Shown in pieces: positions 7,769-15,141 of a stretch of DNA of 64,000 nucleotides. How positions within the stretch are numbered: the stretch's first letter is position 1; each line of letters starts with the position of its first letter. A program made the translations under genes and the position numbers. The notes beneath the pieces are model-generated. The model was not told the origin of the DNA. It was given only the letters and a program-made list of their open reading frames with translations, and searched no databases. This DNA comes from Clostridiales bacterium (GTDB taxonomy: Bacteria; Bacillota; Clostridia; Lachnospirales; Lachnospiraceae): assembly GCA_018374355.1 (NCBI GenBank), contig JAHAFI010000006.1, positions 59,966 through 123,965 on the forward strand, given 5' to 3'.

Positions 7769-8971
7769 AATGTCGTACTGATCCAATTCCATCCCCAGAT
7801 CAATAAAAAGGATCTGTTTCGGATGAGGAGCGCTTTCCATAAGATTTCCCTCTTCATCCCGGATGCTCTTCACAGTTACTTCCACATTCTCCCCATTGGG
7901 TTTCATCACCTCAATGGTCTCGCCTACGGAAAATTTATTTCTCTGGGAGATGCAGTAACCTGCCTCTGTTTTCTCTCCCACAATTCCCAGATAAGTATAT
8001 TCCTTGATATACGTGTTGTTGTCATAAATCTGTGCTTCTTCCGTCGGTTTTCCATAGAAGAAGCCGGTTGTGAACTGCCGGTAGGTACAGTTGGAAATCT
8101 GTTCCTGATACCAAGGCATATTCTGTTCATACAGTGCCGGATCTTTCAGATAGTCGTCGATGGCTTTCCGATAGGTCCGGGCCACTGTAGCTACATACAG
8201 AGCCGTTTTCATTCTTCCTTCAATCTTCAGGCTGTCGATTCCCGTCTCAACCAGATCAGGTATATGCTCGATCATGCACAGATCTTTGGAATTGAAAATA
8301 AAGGTTCCTCTCTCATTTTCATAGACCGGAAAGTACTCTCCCGGACGGCTTTCTTCCATTATAGAGTATTTCCACCGGCATGGATGGGTACAGGCTCCCT
8401 GATTGGAATCCCGCCCGGTGAGGTAATTGCTCAGCAGACACCGTCCCGAATAGGAAATACACATCGCTCCGTGAATGAACGTCTCGATCTCCATATCCTC
8501 CGGAATCCTGCTTCGGATCTCCTTCAGCTCCTCCAGCGACAATTCTCTGGCAGAAACCACCCGCTTCGCTCCCATCTGATACCAGAACCGATACGTTCCG
8601 TAATTGGTATTATTTGCTTGGGTGCTCACATGGCGTTCGATTTCCGGGCAGACCTCTTTTGCAATCATGAATACCCCCGGATCAGATATGATCAGAGCAT
8701 CCGGACCAATCCCTCGCAGCTCCTCAAAATAGCTGCGGACACCCTCCAGATCACCGTTATGGGCCAGAATATTGGCGGTTACGTATACCTTCACGCCGTG
8801 TTCATGGGCAAACCGGATTCCTTCCTTCATCTCTTCCATTGAAAAATTCTTTGCTTTTGCCCGCAGACCGAAAGCTTCCCCGCCGATATAGACTGCATCG
8901 GCGCCAAAGACTACTGCTACCTTCAGCACCTCCAAGCTGCTGGCCGGAACCAGCAATTCCGGAATTCTCAT
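7736..8971 (-). CDS. trhP: U32 family protein, TrhP-like tRNA hydroxylation enzyme
   Basis: Members of this family (annotated as peptidase U32) hydroxylate U34 of tRNA to give 5-hydroxyuridine, which a methyltransferase then converts to 5-methoxyuridine. The 411-residue product has the family hallmarks: ELLVPASSLEVLKVAV at the start, the STQANNTNYG segment, a cysteine cluster (MCISYSGRC, GACTHPCRW) thought to hold an iron-sulfur cluster, and the SLKIEGRMKTALYVA motif. I choose the ATG at 8971, since GGAGAAATGAAA precedes it; an ATG two codons earlier is too close to that site. The adjacent TrmR-like gene supports the tRNA role. Confidence 0.85.
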   Translation of the reverse strand: MRIPELLVPASSLEVLKVAVVFGADAVYIGGEAFGLRAKAKNFSMEEMKEGIRFAHEHGVKVYVTANILAHNGDLEGVRSYFEELRGIGPDALIISDPGVFMIAKEVCPEIERHVSTQANNTNYGTYRFWYQMGAKRVVSARELSLEELKEIRSRIPEDMEIETFIHGAMCISYSGRCLLSNYLTGRDSNQGACTHPCRWKYSIMEESRPGEYFPVYENERGTFIFNSKDLCMIEHIPDLVETGIDSLKIEGRMKTALYVATVARTYRKAIDDYLKDPALYEQNMPWYQEQISNCTYRQFTTGFFYGKPTEEAQIYDNNTYIKEYTYLGIVGEKTEAGYCISQRNKFSVGETIEVMKPNGENVEVTVKSIRDEEGNLMESAPHPKQILFIDLGMELDQYDILRRKEPVTEL

Positions 8972-8982
8972 TTTCATTTCTC

Positions 8983-9624
8983 CTATCGTTTTGTGCTCAG
9001 CGCCACCCCGTCCCCCAGAGGGATCAGGGAGGTCACCAGCTTTTCGTTATGTTTCAGTTCGTACAGATACTCCCGCATCCGCTTGTAAATCGTCCGGTTT
9101 CTCCGTTCCACGGCAAACCGGGATTCTATAATATCTCCTTCCTGAAGCACATTGTCCGATACCAGAATACCGCCGCTTCTCAAAAGCCGCAGTACCTCAG
9201 GAAGAAAATGAAGATACTGACCCTTTGCAGCATCCATAAAGATGAAGTCAAAGGGTCCCTCCAAAGTTTTTAATATCTCTGCCGCATCTCCGGGAATCAG
9301 CCGGATCTGCTCCTCCCTGCCCGCCTTTTTAAAGTTTTCCCGGGCGATGGGAATTCTCTTTTCATAATTTTCTATTGTAACCAGTTCACAGGGCACCGGA
9401 TTGTACTCGCACATCAGCAGGGCGGAAAACCCTACTGCACTTCCCACCTCCAGAATCCTCTGAGGTCTTGCGGCCGCCAGAAGAAATTTGAGAAAGCTCT
9501 GCATCTCTCTTCGGATGATCGGAACCTGATCCCGTCTGGCCTGTCTTTCCAATTCCTCCAGAAAAGGGGTATGCCCCTCGTCCAGTGAATTGATGTAGGT
9601 TACCATACGCTCGTCTACTATCAT
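8983..9624 (-). CDS. trmR: TrmR-like tRNA 5-hydroxyuridine O-methyltransferase
   Basis: This class I SAM-dependent O-methyltransferase resembles B. subtilis TrmR (YrrM), which methylates 5-hydroxyuridine at tRNA position 34. The 213-residue protein has motif I (ILEVGSAVGFSALLM) and the metal-site region FIFMDAAKGQYLHF, ending VSDNVLQEGD. It shares a four-base ATGA overlap with the MltG-like gene upstream and ends 11 bases before the U32 gene starts, so these are translated together. The order matches the B. subtilis yrrL-yrrM-yrrN-yrrO cluster. A catechol-type O-methyltransferase specificity cannot be excluded from sequence alone. Confidence 0.85.
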   Translation of the reverse strand: MIVDERMVTYINSLDEGHTPFLEELERQARRDQVPIIRREMQSFLKFLLAAARPQRILEVGSAVGFSALLMCEYNPVPCELVTIENYEKRIPIARENFKKAGREEQIRLIPGDAAEILKTLEGPFDFIFMDAAKGQYLHFLPEVLRLLRSGGILVSDNVLQEGDIIESRFAVERRNRTIYKRMREYLYELKHNEKLVTSLIPLGDGVALSTKR

Positions 9625-10076
9625 TCTCCGGTTTCCTCCCCGGACTCTTTTTCTTCGGCCGCTTCATCGGAAGGCTGGCCCTCTGTATTTTCTTTCGCCA
9701 GAATTTCCAGAATCTCCTCTACATTTTGAGAGGTGTTCAGAAGATATGCCCCCGGCTGAATTTTTCCCCGGTAATCGGAAAGCTTTTCCTGCATCCAGAA
9801 AATAACCGGACGCTCAATCAACCCTTTGTCCCTCAGAGTTTTTCCAATGTCATAGACATTTTCTTCCTCCTTCACAACGACAGTAACATCCTGCCCTTCT
9901 TCTTTGGTTGCTGCCATCGGATGCTGGTCAAAAACAAGATATCCAAACCGATAGGCTGTTCTTCCGGCATAAATAATGGCTAAAATCACACATCCGTAGA
10001 TCAGAAGCCTGATCAGACCCTTGATTCCGCCGATTGCCGCCCGTTGAGCCATATCTTTTTTTCTCTTTTTACCCAT
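9621..10076 (-). CDS. Short MltG/YceG-like membrane protein lacking the catalytic domain
   Basis: The 151-residue protein has a short lysine/arginine-rich N-terminus, one transmembrane helix (about residues 20-41) and a LysM-like subdomain (DIGKTLRDKGLIERPVIFW, then KIQPGAYLL) like the first part of MltG, the endolytic transglycosylase that ends glycan synthesis. MltG proteins are usually 330-390 residues; here the sequence ends in an acidic Glu-rich tail where the catalytic domain would begin. There is no sign of a recent frameshift, so I regard it as a genuine short relative rather than a pseudogene. Its place before trmR is that of B. subtilis yrrL (mltG). The start follows AAGGAGGATT. Confidence 0.75.
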   Translation of the reverse strand: MGKKRKKDMAQRAAIGGIKGLIRLLIYGCVILAIIYAGRTAYRFGYLVFDQHPMAATKEEGQDVTVVVKEEENVYDIGKTLRDKGLIERPVIFWMQEKLSDYRGKIQPGAYLLNTSQNVEEILEILAKENTEGQPSDEAAEEKESGEETGE

Positions 10077-10122
10077 AATCCTCCTTGTCCGCTTCCCTTC
10101 TTTGGCTGCTTCCAGATCCTTT

Positions 10123-10155
10123 GTAACTCTGAAGCCTGAGAGGCTGAATAATTAC
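10123..10155 (-). repeat. 33-base palindromic extragenic repeat, copy 1
   Basis: The element is bounded by GTAACT and ATTAC arms and has an inner AGCCT-GAG-AGGCT stem. It is nearly identical in length and layout to the copy at 12531-12563 and related to those at 19318, 20552 and 25683. Confidence 0.7.
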
Positions 10156-10163
10156 TGTCTTTC

Positions 10164-10502
10164 TTATACCTCAGGTACTTTGATATCGATATTGGTCTGG
10201 ATGCGTTTTACTACCCGCTGTACCAGTTTGCATACATCCAGCTCTGCCTCCAGAAATTCATTGACCACCGGATTCATTCTGAAATCCTGATAATCTCTCT
10301 CAAACTGATCAATTTTTTCAAACAGTCCTTCACTGCTGTCGTCATTGTTGAAATGAAATACCGCTGCACGGAATTCATCAATTTTATTTCTGAGCTCCGG
10401 CTGCTCTTTCAGCTTTTCTTCACACTTTGCGTATCTTAGATAGACTTCTCCGTCCTTAATCGCTCCAATCAGAGAATCTACATTCATCTGTATTCTGTCC
10501 AT
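10164..10502 (-). CDS. YlbF/YmcA-family protein
   Basis: The 112-residue all-helical protein belongs to the YlbF/YmcA (Com_YlbF) family, whose B. subtilis members act with YaaT on RNase Y and influence mRNA processing, competence and sporulation. The frame LIGAIKDGEVYLRYAKCEEKL and the later EFLEAELDVCKLVQRV fit that family. The ATG at 10502 has a GGAGG site at the correct distance; an in-frame ATG 60 bases upstream lies inside the RNase J gene. The start lies six bases after the RNase J stop, so the two are coupled, which places an RNase modulator next to an RNase. Confidence 0.82.
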   Translation of the reverse strand: MDRIQMNVDSLIGAIKDGEVYLRYAKCEEKLKEQPELRNKIDEFRAAVFHFNNDDSSEGLFEKIDQFERDYQDFRMNPVVNEFLEAELDVCKLVQRVVKRIQTNIDIKVPEV

Positions 10503-10507
10503 GAATC

Positions 10508-12172
10508 TTATGCCTCCATAATGATCGGCAGAATCATCGGCCGTCTTTTTGTGCGTTTCCATAAAAATTCACCAAGAGAATCCTTGATTGCAGATTTCAT
10601 CTTGCCCCAGTCAGATATTCTTCTGTCCAGACAGGAGTCAATGGCGTCTTCCACAACGCTCTTTGCCTGACCCATCAGGTCTTCGGATTCTCTCACATAA
10701 ACAAATCCCCGGGATACGATATCCGGGCCTGCCAGCAGTTGATTGCTGTATTTTTCCAGTGTCAGAACGACGATCATAATGCCGTCCTCCGCCAGATGCT
10801 GACGGTCTCTGAGCACGATATTTCCCACATCGCCCACTCCAAGGCCATCTACCAGAATAGCTCCGGTGTGGACTTTTCCGGTTACGCCCGCCGACTCTTC
10901 ATTGAGTTCCATCACATCCCCTGATTCCATGATGAAAATGTGATCCTTAGGAATTCCAAGGCTCTCGGCAAGATTGGCCTGTGCTTTCAGATGACGGTAC
11001 TCTCCGTGAACCGGGATCGCGTATTTCGGTTTTACCAGTGAATAGATCAGCTTGATCTCTTCCTGACAGGCATGACCGGATACGTGTACATCCTGAAAAA
11101 TAACCTCTGCACCTTTGGCTGACAGCTCGTTAATCACTTTTGATACTGCTTTTTCATTTCCCGGAATGGGGTTGGAACTGAAGATAATGGTATCCCCCGG
11201 TTTGATTGCCACTTTTTTATGGATATTGGACGCCATGCGGGACAATGCCGCCATGGACTCGCCCTGACTTCCCGTGGTGATCAAAACCATCTGTTCATCC
11301 GGATAATTTTTCATCTGGTCGATATCAATCAAAGTGTGTTCCGGGATATTCAGATAGCCCAGTTCGGATGCCGTGGTGATGACGTTGACCATGCTGCGGC
11401 CTTCCACTACGACTTTTCTTCCGTATTTATAGGCAGAGTTGATAATCTGCTGTACTCTGTCCACATTGGACGCGAAAGTGGCAATAATAATTCTCGTATT
11501 TTTATGCTCGGCAAACAGGTTGTCAAAGGTCTTTCCTACTGTGCGCTCGGACATGGTGAAGCCTTTCCGCTCAGCATTGGTACTATCGCACATCAGCGCC
11601 AGCACGCCTTTTTTACCGATCTCTGCAAATCTCTGCAGATCGATGGCATCACCAAAAACAGGGGTATAATCCACTTTAAAGTCACCGGTATGAACAACGA
11701 TTCCCGCAGGAGAATAGATGGCCAGTGCAGACGCATCGGCAATGCTGTGATTGGTCTTGATAAACTCGATGCGGAAACAGCCAAGATTGATGGACTGTCC
11801 GTGTTTGATGGTTTTTCTTTTCGTGGTTCGAAGTAAGTTATGTTCTTTTAATTTGTTGTCGATCAGGCCGATTGTCAATTTGGTTGCGTAAATCGGCGCA
11901 TTAATTTCTTTTAAGATATAAGGCAGGGCCCCGATATGGTCCTCGTGCCCATGGGTAATCACAAAACCCTTAATTTTCTCATAATTGTCTTTCAAATAAG
12001 TAATATCCGGGATGACCAAGTCGATTCCCAGCATATCGTCCTCAGGGAATGCCAGACCACAGTCCACCACAACAATACTGTCTTCATACTCGAAGGCAGT
12101 AATATTCATTCCGATCTGTTCCAGTCCGCCCAGAGGAATGATTTTTAATTTTCCATTGTTATTTTTTTTCAA
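10508..12172 (-). CDS. rnjA: Ribonuclease J
   Basis: RNase J is a metallo-beta-lactamase/beta-CASP enzyme with 5'-3' exonuclease and endonuclease activity in mRNA decay and rRNA maturation. The 554-residue product has the metal-binding HGHEDHIG motif near residue 75, the beta-CASP insert (DSTNAERKG, SEL-type histidine in VHVSGHACQEE) and HGEYRH further on, and a C-terminal domain of about 100 residues. The start is a TTG at 12172, chosen because GGAGGTG lies five bases upstream and no ATG is suitable. It is followed at once by the YlbF-family gene. Confidence 0.95.
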   Translation of the reverse strand: MKKNNNGKLKIIPLGGLEQIGMNITAFEYEDSIVVVDCGLAFPEDDMLGIDLVIPDITYLKDNYEKIKGFVITHGHEDHIGALPYILKEINAPIYATKLTIGLIDNKLKEHNLLRTTKRKTIKHGQSINLGCFRIEFIKTNHSIADASALAIYSPAGIVVHTGDFKVDYTPVFGDAIDLQRFAEIGKKGVLALMCDSTNAERKGFTMSERTVGKTFDNLFAEHKNTRIIIATFASNVDRVQQIINSAYKYGRKVVVEGRSMVNVITTASELGYLNIPEHTLIDIDQMKNYPDEQMVLITTGSQGESMAALSRMASNIHKKVAIKPGDTIIFSSNPIPGNEKAVSKVINELSAKGAEVIFQDVHVSGHACQEEIKLIYSLVKPKYAIPVHGEYRHLKAQANLAESLGIPKDHIFIMESGDVMELNEESAGVTGKVHTGAILVDGLGVGDVGNIVLRDRQHLAEDGIMIVVLTLEKYSNQLLAGPDIVSRGFVYVRESEDLMGQAKSVVEDAIDSCLDRRISDWGKMKSAIKDSLGEFLWKRTKRRPMILPIIMEA

Positions 12173-12203
12173 AAAGCACCTCCGCTATTATTTCCGAACA
12201 CTT

Positions 12204-12464
12204 TTACTCCATCTCTATCTCCACATCATCCATCATCTGTGCAAATACTTTGGAAATTGCTTCCAATTCCACATCATCTTCTACCATCACGTACTCTGCT
12301 TCCAAATCCGTATCGGAAGATAAATCTTTCAGGATATACGCATCTGCTTCCTCATCCATGGAATCTGTTACCAGAATATAGTTCATTCCGTTCACTCTGG
12401 TCTGTTCTTCCACGTAAAATTCCACTTCTTCCCCTGTTTCTGTCATAAATGCAATCTTGTCCAT
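12204..12464 (-). CDS. DUF1292 protein (YrzB-like)
   Basis: This 86-residue acidic protein matches DUF1292, whose function is unknown. It starts MDKIAFMTETGEEVEFYVEEQTRVNG and carries the characteristic ADAYILKD segment. The B. subtilis relative yrzB lies in the same neighbourhood with ireB (yrzL) and ruvX (yrrK), and that order is kept here. It ends 31 bases before the RNase J start. Confidence 0.85.
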   Translation of the reverse strand: MDKIAFMTETGEEVEFYVEEQTRVNGMNYILVTDSMDEEADAYILKDLSSDTDLEAEYVMVEDDVELEAISKVFAQMMDDVEIEME

Positions 12465-12530
12465 CGTAAACCTTTACCGTCCTGTTTTATTTTTTGAAAA
12501 TCAAATTCTAATCCTCCGGAGACTTGATCG

Positions 12531-12563
12531 GTAACTATGAGGCCTGAAAGGCTGAATAGTTAC
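12531..12563 (-). repeat. 33-base palindromic extragenic repeat, copy 2
   Basis: GTAACTAT and ATAGTTAC form perfect 8-base terminal arms around a GGCCTGAAAGGC core, so the transcript could fold into a hairpin. It lies directly downstream of the ruvX stop, where it may also act as a processing or termination signal. Confidence 0.75.
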
Positions 12564-12565
12564 CT

Positions 12566-12997
12566 TTATCTGTTTCCAAGATAGAGATAATCCAGATAGT
12601 TCTGCAGGATGAATATTGCTGCAATTTCATCCACATGTTCTTTCCTGTTTTCTCTCCGTACTCCGGTTTCCATCAGTACACGGTTCGCTGATACAGTCGT
12701 CAGCCGTTCATCCCACATAACAACAGCCAGACCCGTTCTCCTCTCTAAAGCTTTCTTGAACTCCAGAGATTTCTCAGCCCTGTCTCCCAGTGTATTGTCC
12801 ATATTCTTTGGTAATCCCAGTACGATCTTTTCAACCTGATACTGTTTCGTCAGTTCTTCGATTCTTGCCAGCGTCTGACGCAGCTTGTTCTCGTCTTTTC
12901 TCCGGATGATCTCTACGCCCTGAGCAGTCAGACCCAGCGGATCGCTGACAGCGACCCCCACTGTCTTCGATCCGAAATCCAGTCCTAAAATCCTCAT
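12566..12997 (-). CDS. ruvX: RuvX/YqgF-family resolvase-like nuclease
   Basis: The family has an RNase H-like fold and acts on RNA: E. coli YqgF matures 16S rRNA, and a Holliday-junction resolvase activity has also been reported. The 143-residue product has the first catalytic strand LGLDFGSKTVGVAVSDP, the LGLPKNMD segment and the WDERLTT motif, with a final aspartate in HVDEIAA. The ATG at 12997 overlaps the ireB stop (TGATG) and has GGGAG upstream. An ATG 15 bases earlier is possible but lacks a site. Confidence 0.92.
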   Translation of the reverse strand: MRILGLDFGSKTVGVAVSDPLGLTAQGVEIIRRKDENKLRQTLARIEELTKQYQVEKIVLGLPKNMDNTLGDRAEKSLEFKKALERRTGLAVVMWDERLTTVSANRVLMETGVRRENRKEHVDEIAAIFILQNYLDYLYLGNR

Positions 12998-13266
12998 CAC
13001 CGGTTCTCCCAAGCTCTGTTTTTAATATACTCTTTCAGAAGTTCCTCCACCAGCTCGTCCCGCTCTACTTTCATGATCATGCTTCTGGCGCCCTTGTAGC
13101 TGGTAATGTAAGTAGGATCACCGGACATAATGTATCCTACGATCTGGTTTACCGGGTTATAGCCCTTTTCTTCCATCGCAGTATATACTACATCCAAAAC
13201 TTCTTTTACCTGTACTTCCGGTTCTGTTTTCACTTTAAAATACTGTGTATTACTTAAATTTGCCAT
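12997..13266 (-). CDS. ireB: IreB regulatory phosphoprotein (UPF0297)
   Basis: IreB is a small dimeric protein that in Enterococcus faecalis is phosphorylated by the kinase IreK and moderates cephalosporin resistance. The 89-residue product has the family pattern (QYFKVKTEPEVQVKEVLDVV, then GYNPVNQIVGYIMSGDPTYI), normal in length. It heads the ireB-ruvX-DUF1292 run and is translationally coupled to ruvX. The start follows AAGGACGTGAG. Confidence 0.92.
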   Translation of the reverse strand: MANLSNTQYFKVKTEPEVQVKEVLDVVYTAMEEKGYNPVNQIVGYIMSGDPTYITSYKGARSMIMKVERDELVEELLKEYIKNRAWENR

Positions 13267-13349
13267 CTTCTCACGTCCTTGATTATACTTGATATCTATT
13301 CTATTCTAATACAGAACATACAAAAATTCAATGAAGAAATTATAACATT

Positions 13350-14672
13350 TTACTGAATTTTTCTTCTTCCAAAAAGCAGCTCCGTCTGATAAATTTCTTC
13401 AGGTATGACCAAAATCCGCCTGTTTTCCAGATTTTCCTCCGACTTTATTCCTACTTTCAGGTACTCGGGGGTATGGCCAACCCAGTAATGTTCTCCTTCG
13501 ATCTCCTGCTGTTCCTCAAACAGTACTTCTTTTTCCTGTCCGAGGAACTGTTCCATATACTTTTTCTGCTGTTCTTTTCCCAGTTCGATCAGTATCCTGC
13601 TCCGTTCCTTCTTGACAGACTCCGGAATCTGATCCGGCATCACGGCTGCTTTCGTGCCTTCCCGTTTGGAATAGGGGAAGATATGGGTCTCGTAAAATCC
13701 GATTCCTGCCACAAAGCTTCTGGATTTTTCGAATTCTTCCTCCGTCTCCCCCGGAAATCCGGTGATTACATCTGTCGTCAGGGCCGGATTGTCAAAGTAT
13801 CTGCGCAGAATCCCGCATCTGTGCTGATATTCCTCAGCGCTATAACGGCGGTTCATCCGCTTTAAAGTCTCTGTACAGCCGCTCTGCAGTGACAGGTGGA
13901 AATGGGGGCATACCTTCCAAAGCTTGGAGAGTTCCCTTGCAAATTCCTCGGTAATGATTCCCGGTTCCAAAGAACCAAGACGGATTCTCCCAATCCCCTC
14001 CACTTCATGAACTGCCTGAATCAGAGTGAGCAGGTTTTCTCCGTCCTCTTTTCTGTCCACACCATAAGAGCTTAAATGGATTCCGGTAAGAACCACCTCC
14101 TGACAGCCCGAAGCTGCCAGACGTTTTGCTTCCTTCACTACCTCCTCCGTCTTTCTGCTCCGCACCCGTCCTCTGGCGTAGGGAATCATACAGTAGGTAC
14201 AGAATTGATTACAGCCGTCCTGTACCTTCATATATGCTCTCGTGTGTTCTTCGGTCCGGTCAATCTGCAGACCTTCGTATTCTTTCGTATGATTGATATC
14301 AATCATTTCTTTTTTTCTGACCCGCTCTCCCTGATACTCTTCCAGAAGAGAAATCAGATCCTGTTTTTTATTATTCCCAATGATCAGGTCGATAGACAAA
14401 TCTTCCTCCGCTTTTTTCTCTCCGGCCTGTACATAGCATCCGGCTGCTACCACAATTGCCTCGGGATTCATTTTTTTTGCCTTGTGGATCATCTGTCTGG
14501 ATTTTCTGTCTGCGATATTGGTTACCGTACAGGTGTTGATCACATAGATATCTGCACCCGGAGCAAAGGGGACAATTTCATAGCCGGCAGACTCCAGCAT
14601 CTGCTGCATGGCTTCTGTCTCATAGGCATTCACTTTGCATCCCAGATTGTGCAGCGCAACTTTTTTCTGCAT
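13350..14672 (-). CDS. mtaB: tRNA ms2t6A37 methylthiotransferase MtaB
   Basis: MtaB is a radical-SAM enzyme that adds a methylthio group to t6A at position 37 of ANN-decoding tRNAs. The 440-residue product has the N-terminal methylthiotransferase domain (HNLGCKVNAYETEA, with further Cys in NTCTVTN and GCYVQ), the radical-SAM motif CTYCMIPYARG preceded by GCNQF, and a C-terminal TRAM domain. The start is the ATG at 14672 with GAGGCGGGAA upstream. In B. subtilis the orthologue (yqeV) closes the hrcA-dnaK-dnaJ-prmA-rsmE operon; here other genes have come between. Confidence 0.93.
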   Translation of the reverse strand: MQKKVALHNLGCKVNAYETEAMQQMLESAGYEIVPFAPGADIYVINTCTVTNIADRKSRQMIHKAKKMNPEAIVVAAGCYVQAGEKKAEEDLSIDLIIGNNKKQDLISLLEEYQGERVRKKEMIDINHTKEYEGLQIDRTEEHTRAYMKVQDGCNQFCTYCMIPYARGRVRSRKTEEVVKEAKRLAASGCQEVVLTGIHLSSYGVDRKEDGENLLTLIQAVHEVEGIGRIRLGSLEPGIITEEFARELSKLWKVCPHFHLSLQSGCTETLKRMNRRYSAEEYQHRCGILRRYFDNPALTTDVITGFPGETEEEFEKSRSFVAGIGFYETHIFPYSKREGTKAAVMPDQIPESVKKERSRILIELGKEQQKKYMEQFLGQEKEVLFEEQQEIEGEHYWVGHTPEYLKVGIKSEENLENRRILVIPEEIYQTELLFGRRKIQ

Positions 14673-14771
14673 TTTCTGTTCCCGCCTCTTTCTTTTCGTT
14701 ATTTTATTACTGTTCACTCCGTTCACAGCAACGATTTACTTCATTTTACGTAATCTTTATATGCTTTCATC

Positions 14772-14800
14772 TTGACTTTTAATTCCCGAAAAGGTAAGAT
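14772..14800 (+). promoter_or_regulatory. SigA-type promoter of the HPr-like gene
   Basis: TTGACT (14772-14777), a 17-base spacer and TAAGAT (14795-14800) lie 46 bases before the start codon on the plus strand. It is a good vegetative promoter match. Confidence 0.75.
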
Positions 14801-14846
14801 TATCTTAGTTAAAAAATAATTTTCTTTATTTTGGGAGGAATATAAT

Positions 14847-15080
14847 ATGAAAACAGTCAGCATTTCACTTAATTCTATTGACAAAGTTAAAGCTTTTGTA
14901 AATGATATTTCCAAATATGATTTTGATTTTGACCTTGTATCCGGCAGATATGTGATCGACGCAAAATCTATCATGGGAATCTTCAGCTTAGATCTCTCCA
15001 AACCGATCGATCTGAACATCCACGCTGAAGGCGCTCATCTGGAAAATGTACTCACTGTACTGAGTCCTTATATCATCTAA
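14847..15080 (+). CDS. HPr-like protein lacking the phosphorylatable histidine
   Basis: The 77-residue protein aligns with HPr/Crh over its whole length. The regulatory segment around the HPr kinase target is kept (AKSIMGIFSLDL, with the serine at residue 41), but the active-site HARP segment is replaced by SIDKVKA, so it cannot carry phosphate in the PTS. By analogy with B. subtilis Crh it could be a regulator acting through CcpA, or a dead paralogue. It has its own promoter, a strong ribosome site (GGGAGGAATATAAT) and a terminator, and stands as a single plus-strand gene between mtaB and thiI. Confidence 0.8.
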   Translation: MKTVSISLNSIDKVKAFVNDISKYDFDFDLVSGRYVIDAKSIMGIFSLDLSKPIDLNIHAEGAHLENVLTVLSPYII

Positions 15081-15098
15081 TTTAACAGAGTATGAATC

Positions 15099-15129
15099 AA
15101 AGGCCGCTGCATCCTGCAGCGGCCTTTTT
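15099..15129 (+). terminator. Intrinsic terminator after the HPr-like gene
   Basis: A 13-base stem (AAAGGCCGCTGCA with TGCAGCGGCCTTT) around three bases is followed by further Ts. It stands between the convergent HPr-like and thiI genes, and since the stem also begins with As it may serve both directions. Confidence 0.9.
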
Positions 15130-15141
15130 CACTGCATCCCC

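Noticed and set aside
7823..8842. 339-codon frame on the plus strand antisense to the U32 gene
   Set aside because: A shadow of a gene with clear family motifs; no start signal.
14741..15019. 92-codon frame antisense to the HPr-like gene
   Set aside because: The plus-strand gene has promoter, ribosome site and terminator; the antisense frame has none.
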